The notes under the pieces were generated by a model. The model saw nothing but the letters and a program-made list of their open reading frames with translations. It was not told the origin of the DNA and made no database searches. Below are positions 9,385 to 18,777 of a stretch of DNA of 20,739 nucleotides, in pieces. The DNA is from Irineochytrium annulatum (taxonomy: Eukaryota; Chytridiomycota; Chytridiomycetes; Chytridiales; Chytridiaceae): NCBI GenBank assembly GCA_027600665.1, contig JADGJL010000456.1, positions 1 to 20,739 on the forward strand. The letters are read 5' to 3'. Position 1 is the stretch's first letter; every line of letters begins with the position of its first letter. A program made the translations under genes and the position numbers.

Positions 9385-11460
9385 TTACTTAATCTCTGGA
9401 GGCTTGTCCGACAGGGGGCTCTCGTATCCCTCCGAGGAGAATGCGGGCCTGTTCGGGTAGAAAAGGCGTTAGCAAATGTATGCGATCGTGTAACCCTTCC
9501 TTCCACCCCTCAACATCTATCATCCCTCCTTTTACAGGCATTTGTCCATAAACATCACCCTCTTCCTACAAAGCTCACCTAACATTATGCCTCGGCATAG
9601 CCCTCACGATCTCCCTCAGCACCTCCCCGCCCACCACAACCTCATCCGCCCCGACGACCCAGATCACGCCCTCCTTGCACGGCGGCGTCGTCAAGCTCCC
9701 CCGATACACATAGTACCCGCTCATCCCCCGGATAACCTCGCTCGCCCGCGTCAGGTTCAACCGCAGGTGGCTCTGCGCCGTCGAGCCGCCGCCGGAGCTG
9801 GGGCGGTGGAACGGGCTGCCGGGGATGTGACGAAGCAGGCCGTCGAGGAAGGTCTCGACGTCCGGGTTCGAGGGTAAAGGGGGAAGGGAAGGGGCGCCCG
9901 TGACGGTGTGGGCGTGGTGACGGGCGACGGAGTCGCGATGCGGCGGCTGAGAGACGGTGGATGATCGGGACGGCCCGCCGGCGTCGACGGATCCCATCCT
10001 GACCCTCAGGCCCTTCAAGCCCGCCAGCAAACCCCTGCTGCTCGGGTCCGCCAGCAGGAACACGCCGACGACGAGGAGATCTCCCGTCTGCGTTGCGTGG
10101 ACAAAGTGGGCCTCGAGGTCCGAGGGGCGACGGCCGGCGATCTGATGCTCGCTCGGCGCGTGGAAGTGGATCTGGACGAGGTCGTACCGGCTGCCCTGGA
10201 ACATGAGGTGGCCACCCGTGGGAGGGTCCTCGTCGTCGTCGTGCGCGTGGTTGGGTTTCGGGAGGATGATCTGGACCGTCCGGCCCGTGTTAGCGACGCC
10301 GCAATCCGGGCCGTCCTCCGAGTCTTCGTCGGCGGCGATCTGGGCTGGAGTATCGGGGTGACCGTCCTCACAGGCGTGGCCGAGGTTGGAGACGAGTGTT
10401 AGGGAGGCGTGATGTTTCTATGTGTTCACGGAAATGCGTTAGAGTCTTGTGAAGTTGGGCTAAATCGGCAGGGTAGACAGCCTGAAGCGGTAAGCTAAGA
10501 TGGTTTGGCGAAGTAGGTACACTATCCCCCTCAACCGCCCTATTTGGACTTAAAAAACCCCAGATCCAGCACATTCTTGTACGACGGCTCGCTTCGCTTG
10601 CATGTTGCTCCACCCAATATCAGTCGCTAACGTTCGCGCACCTGATGGCCGTGGCCCTTATGATCATGGTATCGGATATCTGGGACAAACTCTGATCTCG
10701 GTTGGAGCAAGGGGTCGGAGCGCGCGAATCTGACGGGTGACTGATGCGTCCCGATCTGGATGTTCTCGATCTTGGACCATTGCTTCGGGCCGTCGTTTTC
10801 TGGACAGGCAGGAGTTAGACGAGAGAAAAGTCTCGGGCAGGGACAGGGTGAGGGATGACGCCGTGCGCGGGGCGTAGCAGGACGCGTGGTGGTAAGTATG
10901 ACGCATGGCGGATCGCCGTAATGCCTCCCCTCTGCACCACTCCCCGTCGATCCGTTCATATCCTGCTCCAACGCCCGGCCCATCCTCTACCCCTGGCCCA
11001 CTCCCTCTCGTTCGCAGCTCGCTTGACACTCACTCGAGTAGCCCCAGTTGTCCAAACTGACGTGATGGTCCTGGTGCTTGAACATCCTTCCTAGAACCTT
11101 CGCGAGGGGCCCAAGTCCAAGTCCGGCGACAGACTTCCTGCCGCTATGCTCGTCGTGCGAGGCGAACGGGTCAATCACGTTGCTAGCCGCGGGAGCCGTC
11201 GGTGCGACCCGTGGGTCCTGAACGAGATCACCTTGATTGGCATTGCCAGCCCTCGCCGTCTCATCACCCGCGTCACGAGACCCTGAATCCTTGCCGGGGC
11301 GCCCGTCGTTGCGGGAGCGACCGTTTCCGTCCCTCGCATCTCGGTGGATGCCCAGTCTCACGAACAGCCGATATAGCAGGCCCCCGGCAGAGTGCGACGA
11401 TCGACCGGCTCCGCGGTCGAGAGCCGAGCGTGACGAGTCGATCCGCGTCCGCGCTGGCAT
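9385..11460 (-). CDS. Alpha-class carbonic anhydrase
   Basis: Exons 11460-11034, 10799-10642, 10366-9579 and 9448-9385 give 478 residues with the start used here. Family marks in order: NWGYSKNDGPKQW (138-150, rebuilt across the first intron), GTHQSPV (159-165), NTGRTVQ (221-227), QIHFH with zinc ligands His262 and His264, SEH (267-269), LEAHFVH with the third ligand His282, YRGSLTTPPC with Thr421, and a final NVRP rebuilt across the last intron. It should interconvert CO2 and bicarbonate. The short last exon matters: reading on past 9579 hits a stop in the intron and loses the NVRP end. The acceptor at 10367 was chosen by phase and is less sure. The catalytic part carries extra His/Asp-rich loops (186-215, 235-248) and a Pro/Ser/His insert after about 318. 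The first 130 residues are not family sequence, and the true start may lie upstream. Confidence 0.87.
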
Positions 11461-12513
11461 CGGCCGCTGGCCCGATGGAGTGTTGGACGGGGCTCTGGGT
11501 GACAGATGATGATCCTTCGCAAGATAAGAGGCGGAGATCGAATTGTGGCCAATGTTGACATCAGCAGCACAAGAATGACTGACGAGTTGCCGCTGGGTAC
11601 TCTCAGATAAGAAGGTCAGTTAAGAGCGAGCGCCTTGGCTGCATCGGGATCCCAACCGAACGAGACATCGCAGTATGGCGCCGAGACCAAAAACGCTGTG
11701 GAAGGAGTTGGCTGATACCAATTACGGGAGGAGAGCATGGAGTCGCGGACAACATCTTCATCAGTCTTGTGCAGGCGTGCAGGCGCGAGCGATCGTGCGT
11801 CTTCGACATCCAACGCTTCAACCGTGCGTAAAGAAACTGCAGTAGTCGATTAAATAATTTGCAGGTTGGCGCCGCGCCTGATCCCTTTATATCCGTCTCT
11901 TGTTATGGCATGGCCCGGTACCTGGCGGAGCCCACCCAGAACATCAGCTCGCTGCACTCAAGGATGTCGACGGGCCTGTCAATTGCAGGAGGAGGGAGCG
12001 TGAGGAGTTGGACGCTACATCCCACTGACCGTTGAACTCCGAAAGATTCCGCACTTCACGCCTCAATAAAAATGGGTCCGATGTTGCCCTCCCAGCGATG
12101 AGGCACAACGCCGCCGGGCCCTCCCAATGACTGGACCACTGAACTGCGGCCCATGGTGGTTGGTCGGGCGCCAACATCACAGATTTGACACTGGCATGAA
12201 GTAAAGCAGGCAGGGAAAGGATGGCAGGCAACCGACGAATAGGAGCACGTCATTGATAAGCGGGCGAATGGCGTATTGGTCCTTATTCCAAGCACACCGA
12301 TGGACGATTGGTTCCAGCTTCGCGCCAAGAGAATTCTTCACATCGCCGGCGAATGGCATAGCGCGCATTGCAGCAAAAGGCGACGCGTAACAGGACTGAA
12401 ACATTTTTGCGTGCTTTTTCCTTCTCTGATTTGCCACTTGTGCGCTTAGATCCAAAACGTGTGATGGCAAAATTTTGGCAGGCACATACGCGTTGATCGC
12501 TTGCTTGCCGAAA
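11461..12513. other. Divergent promoter region between carbonic anhydrase and wall-protein genes
   Basis: About 1 kb between a - strand and a + strand gene. It holds TATA-like boxes for both directions (11886-11891 on the - strand, 12514-12519 on the + strand). Downstream of the - strand box, 11858-11616 is open and coding-like on the - strand (for example SSRNWYQPTPSTAFLVSAPY, then a stop at 11616). It could be a 5' exon of the carbonic anhydrase or the remnant of another gene. The frame of the carbonic anhydrase exon also stays open upstream to about 11620. 11900-12480 shows no convincing gene. Confidence 0.45.
11886..11891 (-). promoter_or_regulatory. TATA box candidate, - strand
   Basis: Reads GATATAAAGGG on the - strand. 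A start of transcription about 30 bp further on would fall near 11858. That puts the carbonic anhydrase gene's first exon, or a long 5' leader, between about 11858 and 11460. Confidence 0.4.
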
Positions 12514-12519
12514 TATAAG
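12514..12519 (+). promoter_or_regulatory. TATA box candidate for the wall-protein gene
   Basis: AAATATAAGG about 100 bp upstream of the ATG at 12620. It is followed by a strongly pyrimidine-rich leader (12545-12615), the layout of a highly expressed fungal gene. The ATG has G at -3 (ATCGCCATG), a good start context. Confidence 0.5.
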
Positions 12520-12619
12520 GTCTGCCTGTTCATCCTTCATCGGCCACTCACTCAACAGCCTATCTCAACTCCCATCCTTTCCTTCCGCCCCTCTCTCCTC
12601 CCAACCCACCTCCATCGCC

Positions 12620-13159
12620 ATGTACGCCTCCATCTTCTTCACCTCGGCCCTCCTCGTCGCCGCCGTCTCGGCCAAGGAGTACGGTTACGGCGATGAGGAG
12701 CCCGAGTACACCGTTGAGCCCACGAGCACGAAGGCGGCCGAGGTTGTTCCCACCTACGTCCACGAGACCTCCACCAAGGCCGCGGAGAAGGTCCCGACCT
12801 ACGACGCGCCCGCGCCCACCTCCACGAAGGCGGCGGATGTCGCCCCCGGCTACGTTGCCTCCACCAAGGCCGCCGAGGTCACGACCCCCGCTTACGCCGC
12901 GTCCTCGGCCGCGCCCGCCAAGTCGGTCACCTACGAGGTTCCCCCCCCGCCCTACGTGGCCAGCACCAAGGCCGCCGCGCAGTCGACCCCTGTCTACGGC
13001 GCCGCTTCCTCGAAGGCACCGGCCGCCTCCACCCCCGCGTACCTCGCGAGCACCCGCGCGCCCATCGCGACCCAGAACCTGTACCAGTCTGGCGCCAGCT
13101 CGATCGCGCCCGCTGCCGGCCTGGCGGCCGCTGTTGCCGTCGCCGCCCTTTTCCTTTAA
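12620..13159 (+). CDS. Repeat-rich secreted wall protein, probably GPI-anchored
   Basis: An uninterrupted frame of 179 residues. Residues 1-18 (MYASIFFTSALLVAAVSA) form a clear signal peptide, with cleavage expected before KEYGYG. The middle is a degenerate tandem repeat of 13-19 residues beginning STKAA (at 36, 51, 68, 81 and 115, with variants near 96, 130 and 144). Nearly every unit ends in Pro-x-Tyr or a similar Tyr. The C-terminus has small residues (SGASS, 157-161) and then a hydrophobic tail (LAAAVAVAALFL, 168-179), the layout of a GPI attachment signal. No enzymatic domain is visible; a structural or surface role in the cell wall is inferred. I do not recognise a named family. Codons are strongly biased to C-ending forms, which together with the TATA box suggests high expression. 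Confidence 0.88.
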   Translation: MYASIFFTSALLVAAVSAKEYGYGDEEPEYTVEPTSTKAAEVVPTYVHETSTKAAEKVPTYDAPAPTSTKAADVAPGYVASTKAAEVTTPAYAASSAAPAKSVTYEVPPPPYVASTKAAAQSTPVYGAASSKAPAASTPAYLASTRAPIATQNLYQSGASSIAPAAGLAAAVAVAALFL

Positions 13160-14018
13160 AACACGGTCTTCTTACAATAGCGTAGAGCGCTTCTGTTTTT
13201 GGCTTGGGTCTTTCTTTTCTGTTTCTTCATCCTATTCCGCTCTTTCTTTATTCGCTTAGGGGTCATATCGTACACCTTGATTGTATATGGACATCACAAC
13301 AATAGACAAAACAATATAGACTTTATCTTTAACAGTCTGTTCGTGCCAAGTCTGGTGTTCGACTGTACTCCCCTTTTTTTCGACGCCCGCTTTCCAGACC
13401 ATTGCGAATGAGTGAAGAATTCCTGCTGGCTTGCAAGTGTCCGCTCACACGCGAAGTTAGATGACATGAGGTTGGGTGGAGTCACGAACAAAAACACAAA
13501 AGGACCAGACGTGATCAAAACTATTAGCCATCTTTGCGGCGCCACAATGACTGGCGCGGAGGCGGCCACCATAAGGCAGCCGGGAATAAGCGAGAAGCAG
13601 TCGATATCCAGCGGTGTTGGCCTTCAGTGGCGCTGGCAGTTACCAGCGGAACAGAGTGGGAAAAAGAGCATCAACCTGAATAGACCCCAATTCGAACTTG
13701 GCCTTGTTCTGTTTCGGCTCACAACGTTTTGACTGAATTCGAGATCGCTGGTTGCACCTCTCCTCACCTCCTCACAACCCGCCCTCGATGCGACCTGGGC
13801 CCGACTGCCCCGATGCTGACAAGGCCGAATCCGCCCGGTCTGGAGTGGCCGGAGAAGATTGCTGCCGGCACGCCCCAGCGTCCTGCGCTTGGCGATGGGT
13901 CGTGCCACGAGGTCTGCGGTGGACGCCGCTGCCGTCCACAGCCCAGGCTGACGACCCATGCACGGAAGCATCATTGGGGCCGGTGAAGTCGGCCGAGGGT
14001 GATGCGGGCCAACGGCGC
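13160..14018. other. Spacer between wall-protein gene and multicopper oxidase gene
   Basis: About 860 bp. The first 250 bp are T-rich 3' flank. A CT-rich stretch at 13755-13787 leads into an ATG at 13788 that is in frame with the oxidase, and the frame stays open from there to 14018. The encoded stretch is rich in Cys, Trp and Arg and does not resemble the family, so I treat it as probable 5' leader. Confidence 0.45.
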
Positions 14019-16006
14019 ATGCGCATGCTGGATGCCATCCTTATGACGGCGGGGCTTGGGCTCATGGCCGTCGGGCTTTGCATGGCGCTGGGGAAGAGAA
14101 TGAAGGACCCGGTTGTGGATGACGTGGTGATGGAGACAGAGCATCGGCATCGGCTGCGTACGGTATATTGGGACGTGACTTATGTGACGGTGAACCCGGA
14201 CGGTCTGCACGAACGGAGGGCTGTGGGCGTTAACGGGAGGTGGCCCGTCGATCCCGTCGTGGTGGACTCGGAGGATCCCGTGATGGTTGTGGTGGTACGT
14301 TTTTCTCTTCTTGGCCCGGATATGAATACCGACTGACGCTTGGTGAATGATGGCAGAGGAATTCGGTCGACGAGCCGATATCGCTGCACTTCCACGGGAT
14401 GTTCCAGGAGCACACGGTGCAGTACGACGGCGTTGCGGGTGTCACGCAGTGCCCGATCCCGCCGGGACAGAACTTTACCTACAGCTTCAGTACGCCCAAG
14501 CAGTATGGGACGTACTGGATCCATGGGCACAACGATGGACTTTACGTGGACGGATTGCGGGCGCCATTTGTCGTGAGGAACCCAAAGGAGACGAACAAGT
14601 ATGATGAGGAGTACGTCATCTCCGTTTCCGGTAAGCCTTGGGTTACTATACTGTTACAAAATGTGTTAACCGCTGGTCGGTGCACAGATTGGTACCACAA
14701 GGAGCACAAGGACATAATGCGCGACTTCATGTCCCCCCTCAACCCCGAAGGCAAAGAACCGGTCCCGAATTCGGCCCTCATCGGCGAGTCCCACGCCTCC
14801 ACCTACCGGTTTAAGCCGGGTAAGACCTACCGCCTCCGCCTCGTCTCTTTTGCCTCCCTCGCGACTTCGACCGTCTGGATCGATGGCCACGACATGCGGG
14901 TCATCGAGATTGACGGCGTCGACGTCGTGCCTTACGCCACGGACGCTGTGCCCGTCGCACCCGGACAGCGTTACTCGGTGCTCGTCACGGCGAGGGAGCG
15001 GGGCAATGGGACGGATGTGAATTACGCGATGCATGCCGCCTTGGACGCGGCCATGTTTGATCCGGAGAGGACGCCGAAGGATCTGGACCCGGTCGCGAAT
15101 GCCACGATCGTGTACGTGAAGGACGCTCCGATGTTTGTCCCGCACACGACGGAGCAGCCCGCGGCACCATTGGACGATACTCTGTTGACGATGCTGGACC
15201 CGCCGGTCCCTCTTAGGCGGGAGGACGTGCAGAGGCATGTGATGCTGCGGGTCGCGTTCAAGATCATGGATGACAAGCTGAACCACGGGACGTTTAATGA
15301 CGTTGCGTATGTGAGGCCCGATGTCCCGAGTCTGATGAGCATGTTGACGTTGGACAACGTGAGCGTGACCGACCCGGCCGCGTACGGGCCGAACACGAAC
15401 GCGTTTGTGTTGAGGCATATGGAGACGGTCGAGGTTGTGATTGATAACACGGATGTGGATTCTCATCCTTGTGAGTTCTGTTTATTCGATTTTTTATACA
15501 CGATGGATTGTATTTACTGATGCTTTCTTTTGTGCGCTACAGTCCACCTTCACGGCCACGTCTTCCAAGTTATTGAGAGGAACAGCGACCACAACTACGA
15601 CCCTGCCAACTTGACAGACCCGGCCAGGCTTCCGCCTACAATTGTCCGAGATACGGTTGTTGCGCCCGGGAACGGTTACGTCGTCATCCGGTTCGTGGCG
15701 GACAACCCGGGCGCGTGGTTTTTCCACTGTCATATCGAGTGGCACCGTAAGTTTGCTACGTGATCCTGCGTCTTGTGCAACATTTGATATGGAACTTTCG
15801 TTAACGCTCCCATTTCTCCTACAGTTGCGACGGGGATGGCAGCGACGTTCATTGAGGCGCCCGAGATGCTGAAGCTCGGCACGATGGATCCAATTTTCGC
15901 ATCGCAGTGCGAGGTTCAGGGTATCCAGGTGCCGGAGGCGTTGCGGAACGCGGTGAAGGTGACCAGCATTGCGTCCACACCGGTGACGCCATCAGGGGAA
16001 CGGTGA
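14019..16006 (+). CDS. Multicopper oxidase (laccase/ferroxidase superfamily)
   Basis: Exons 14019-14294, 14357-14630, 14688-15470, 15543-15746 and 15825-16006 give 572 residues, a normal length. All introns are 57-78 bp GT-AG. The N-terminus (MRMLDAILMTAGLGLMAVGL) is a signal peptide or signal anchor. All four copper-binding motifs are present: LHFHG (102-106), YWIHGH (145-150), HPFHLHGH rebuilt across intron 3 (443-450), and HCHIEWHLATGM (506-517) rebuilt across intron 4. The type 1 copper Cys is 507 and its axial position is Met517. Such enzymes couple one-electron oxidation of phenols or metal ions to reduction of O2 to water. Substrate cannot be told from sequence; HCHIEWH resembles Fet3-type ferroxidases, but no C-terminal membrane span is present. 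A start at 13788 would add 77 residues. Confidence 0.92.
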
Positions 16007-16291
16007 CAGCAGCCGAGATTTTTTGGGATGGCGCTGTTTTCGTTTGGACTGCAGTTGGGGGCTCCTTCTTCGTTCATGAAGGATGTTGTTGGATTATACT
16101 GATGATTTGTAGCGTATTCTGCTGTTTTTGTTTCAACTGCACGTAATCATACCTTCTACATGATATAATTTTATGTCGAGCGAAAAAGATTTAGGTGCCC
16201 GGTGGCGTGGCCGAAAGGTGTCAAATTTCTTTCAGCCAAGAGTACCGAGCCACAGTCACTGCAAGCAAAACAACGACGACCAACAAGACCG

Positions 16292-18433
16292 ATGGACGAT
16301 ATCAAGCGAGTATCGAGGAGGGGCGGCACTGGCGGAAGCACTGGAGCGACAGCGATAGCAGCAGCGGCGGGTTCTTCGAGGAGGAGGGACTTTACGAGAG
16401 GGGAGCGCGGGGTCGATTGCACCACCGACACGGAGCGGCAACATCGAACTAGGGGGCGGCAACCATCTCGGGCTCGTCATCAGCGGGGGGGCTTTCTGCT
16501 GCGAGCTGGGGAAGACGGAGAGCGAGCGAGTGCCACCCGGGACAACAATGGCCAGGCCAACTTCACCACAACTGCTATTGGAATGCGAGCTCGTCCTCTC
16601 GACGACGACTGGCGACGGCCGTGCTTGGTTTGGCAGCGGGAGCAATGTGTTCAACTTGACCTTGCAACGGAGCCTGACTTCGCAAGCCCGAGGCTTGAGC
16701 TTTCGTCATGTCGCGGCACTACTGCTACAATCCGCAATCCCGGGATAAGTAAGAACAAGGTTGACCAGGTACTTTCTACATCTACTATTGTGTCCGCTGG
16801 ACCGTTTCGGGCTGGAGGTGAAGAATCTTGCGAAGACTTGGATGGAAACCCCGACGCGGTCCTTGCCGCCGAGGGGACACTAACGACCGCGGTCTCGACC
16901 GAGTCAAGCGGCTGCTACTCGAGGGCGCGGGACATCCATAACATACAGATTGGCTACAAGGTCGACTTGGACCAGGACACCGACGAGGGATACGCGTCAG
17001 CAAGCGAGGCCGCCGAGGAGCTGCCATTTCTGCCCGCGGAAATATGGCTGCCGATTTTTCTTTTTGCATCGACATCCCTCGGCGACCTCGCCCGCTTTTC
17101 AACATTGACCCGGGCTACCCGCGAAACCGTCTGGCGGCCCGCATCAAAGGCCCGCCTTCTCCTCCAATACATCTACACGCCATTAACTGCTCTCCGCCAC
17201 CTCCCGCTTAAAGACCCAGACGCCCCAGCCGTCCTGACGTCCCTCCTGATTCAGGGGGCGCAACTCTTTTGCAACAACCACGATCACCACGCGTGCCCGA
17301 TCTTCTCCCTCCTCTTCTCAGCGACTAACCCGAATCACGCGCTAGCGTCTATTCTCCTGGCCCACCCAGCTTCGAAGGATCAGGCTGCCCTGCACTCCCC
17401 GTCGCTCCATATAACCGCCGCACGGCACCCGACGCCGGAACCGCTCGCTATGCTCCTCGACCTACACTCACACCCGCCGCTCGCGACACTATCCGACTGC
17501 CTCCGTCAAGCGCTGAAGTACGACCGCCCGGTGCAGGCACGCCTCCTCATCTCGCTCGGCGCCATGACGGACGCCTGGGTCCGAGCGTGGGGCCGGACGA
17601 CGTTGGCGCACGTGGCGAGGAATGGGGACGACGGGCTTTGCAGGGCGATCGTCGAGCGTGGCGCTGGCGTGACGCGGTCGATGGTTGAGGACGCCTGTAG
17701 CGGCGGGCGGGAGCTCGTGCTGGAGGTATTGTGGCCGAAGCTGAGGTCCGAGATGGTACAGAAGGAGGACGGCGAGAGGGCGTTGAGGGATTTCGTGGCC
17801 TTTTGCGTCGGGAAGGCCGTAAACGGCGGGCATGTGGGCGTGATTAAAGCCCTGGGGCGCTTGGTAGTTGATGGCGCCGTTGAGAGCGGGTACTGCGAAG
17901 CGCTAATGTTGCGGGCGATCGACCGCGGGGCGGTGGCGGTCGTTGCGGCTGTAGATGCGCTCGTGGGGCCTGTAATGACGGCGTCAAACGGGGGAGGAGA
18001 TGTAGGTGATGGCGAGGAAGTGCAGCAGGGATGGAAGAGGGACTCGGGAGATGCTGTGGCGCTGGCGTGCGCAGATCACAACCTAGACGTTTTGGAATTT
18101 CTCGTCGGGAGGGGCTGGCGCGTCACGGAGCCTGCCGTCCGTTCCGTCTGCGGATTAAAGTGGGTTGAGGGTGCCAGGTGCCTGGCGATCGCGTGTGGCG
18201 TGAGCGTTGAGGGCGGGGTCGTGAGGTGTGCTGTCCAGGAGGACTGGAGATGCTGGCAGAAATACCAGGAGATCGCGGAGAAGGCACTGAAAAGTGCTGA
18301 TGACAGAGCCTATTGCGAGGACGCCGCCGACGTATCTGGTCAGCACGAGGCGACAAATCGAGGATTTGGCCAGCGTTCTTTGAAGGCAAGATGCTCAAGT
18401 AATGACCAGCAGGACCCATTGATTGGTGTCTAA
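16292..18433 (+). CDS. F-box-like protein with degenerate ankyrin-like repeats
   Basis: An unspliced frame giving 713 residues from the ATG at 16292. At about 244-294 lies an F-box-like start (LPFLPAEIWLPIFLFAS followed by DLARFSTLTRATRETVW). F-boxes link substrate receptors to Skp1 in SCF ubiquitin ligases. From about 340 to 690 there are repeated helical pairs of ankyrin type, such as LHITAARHPTPEPLAMLL, AVNGGHVGVIKALGRL and ALACADHNLDVLEFLVGRGW, without the full consensus. The frame is open upstream of 16292 too. The first roughly 210 residues are Arg/Ser/Thr-rich and look disordered or non-coding, so the true start may be at 16583, or at a downstream exon joined through an unseen intron. 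The core (about 16930-18310) is strongly coding. The target cannot be inferred. Confidence 0.65.
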   Translation: MDDIKRVSRRGGTGGSTGATAIAAAAGSSRRRDFTRGERGVDCTTDTERQHRTRGRQPSRARHQRGGFLLRAGEDGERASATRDNNGQANFTTTAIGMRARPLDDDWRRPCLVWQREQCVQLDLATEPDFASPRLELSSCRGTTATIRNPGISKNKVDQVLSTSTIVSAGPFRAGGEESCEDLDGNPDAVLAAEGTLTTAVSTESSGCYSRARDIHNIQIGYKVDLDQDTDEGYASASEAAEELPFLPAEIWLPIFLFASTSLGDLARFSTLTRATRETVWRPASKARLLLQYIYTPLTALRHLPLKDPDAPAVLTSLLIQGAQLFCNNHDHHACPIFSLLFSATNPNHALASILLAHPASKDQAALHSPSLHITAARHPTPEPLAMLLDLHSHPPLATLSDCLRQALKYDRPVQARLLISLGAMTDAWVRAWGRTTLAHVARNGDDGLCRAIVERGAGVTRSMVEDACSGGRELVLEVLWPKLRSEMVQKEDGERALRDFVAFCVGKAVNGGHVGVIKALGRLVVDGAVESGYCEALMLRAIDRGAVAVVAAVDALVGPVMTASNGGGDVGDGEEVQQGWKRDSGDAVALACADHNLDVLEFLVGRGWRVTEPAVRSVCGLKWVEGARCLAIACGVSVEGGVVRCAVQEDWRCWQKYQEIAEKALKSADDRAYCEDAADVSGQHEATNRGFGQRSLKARCSSNDQQDPLIGV

Positions 18434-18777
18434 TTTCTTTTTCGTGGCTGACGGATACATTGATTTTGAAAGTTGCCGCGACTATTTAACCATTATGTAC
18501 ATTCCGCACTGATCAGATTTGGTGAACAGACGCTCGTCGGAAAAAAAATATGAAGTGCCACATGCGTTCACACAAAAACTCTTTTCGTTGATAGAAATGC
18601 GAAGCACAAATAATTCCACTATACTATATCATGATAGGCTTTGATATTCATGAAGTAATATGGCTCGCAAGCACATTGGCCCTAATCGGACGGAATTGAC
18701 CGATCGACATTAAGCATTCGCAGATTTGAAGGCTTGAACGTCCGAACACCCACCATCGCTCATATTACTATTTTCCA
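18434..18777. other. Spacer upstream of RRG7
   Basis: About 340 bp of AT-rich DNA holding the 3' flank of the F-box/ankyrin gene and the RRG7 promoter. I see no clear TATA box, repeat or RNA gene in it. Confidence 0.5.

Noticed and set aside
12177..12533. 118-residue - strand open frame in the divergent promoter region
   Set aside because: It has no recognisable domain, its composition is unlike neighbouring genes, and it overlaps the TATA-like box of the + strand wall-protein gene. It may be chance.
12693..13259. 188-residue Pro/Arg-rich + strand open frame
   Set aside because: It is the out-of-frame reading of the repeat-rich wall protein gene, which has a signal peptide, a GPI-type tail and good codon bias in its own frame.
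13788..14018. Upstream in-frame ATG at 13788 as the start of the multicopper oxidase
   Set aside because: The added 77 residues are Cys/Trp/Arg-rich, do not look like family sequence, and would bury the signal peptide that begins at 14019. Kept only as an alternative.
14666..15466. 266-residue - strand open frame rich in Arg and His
   Set aside because: It is antisense to exon 3 of the multicopper oxidase, and its His/Arg-rich content is typical of a reverse-strand shadow.
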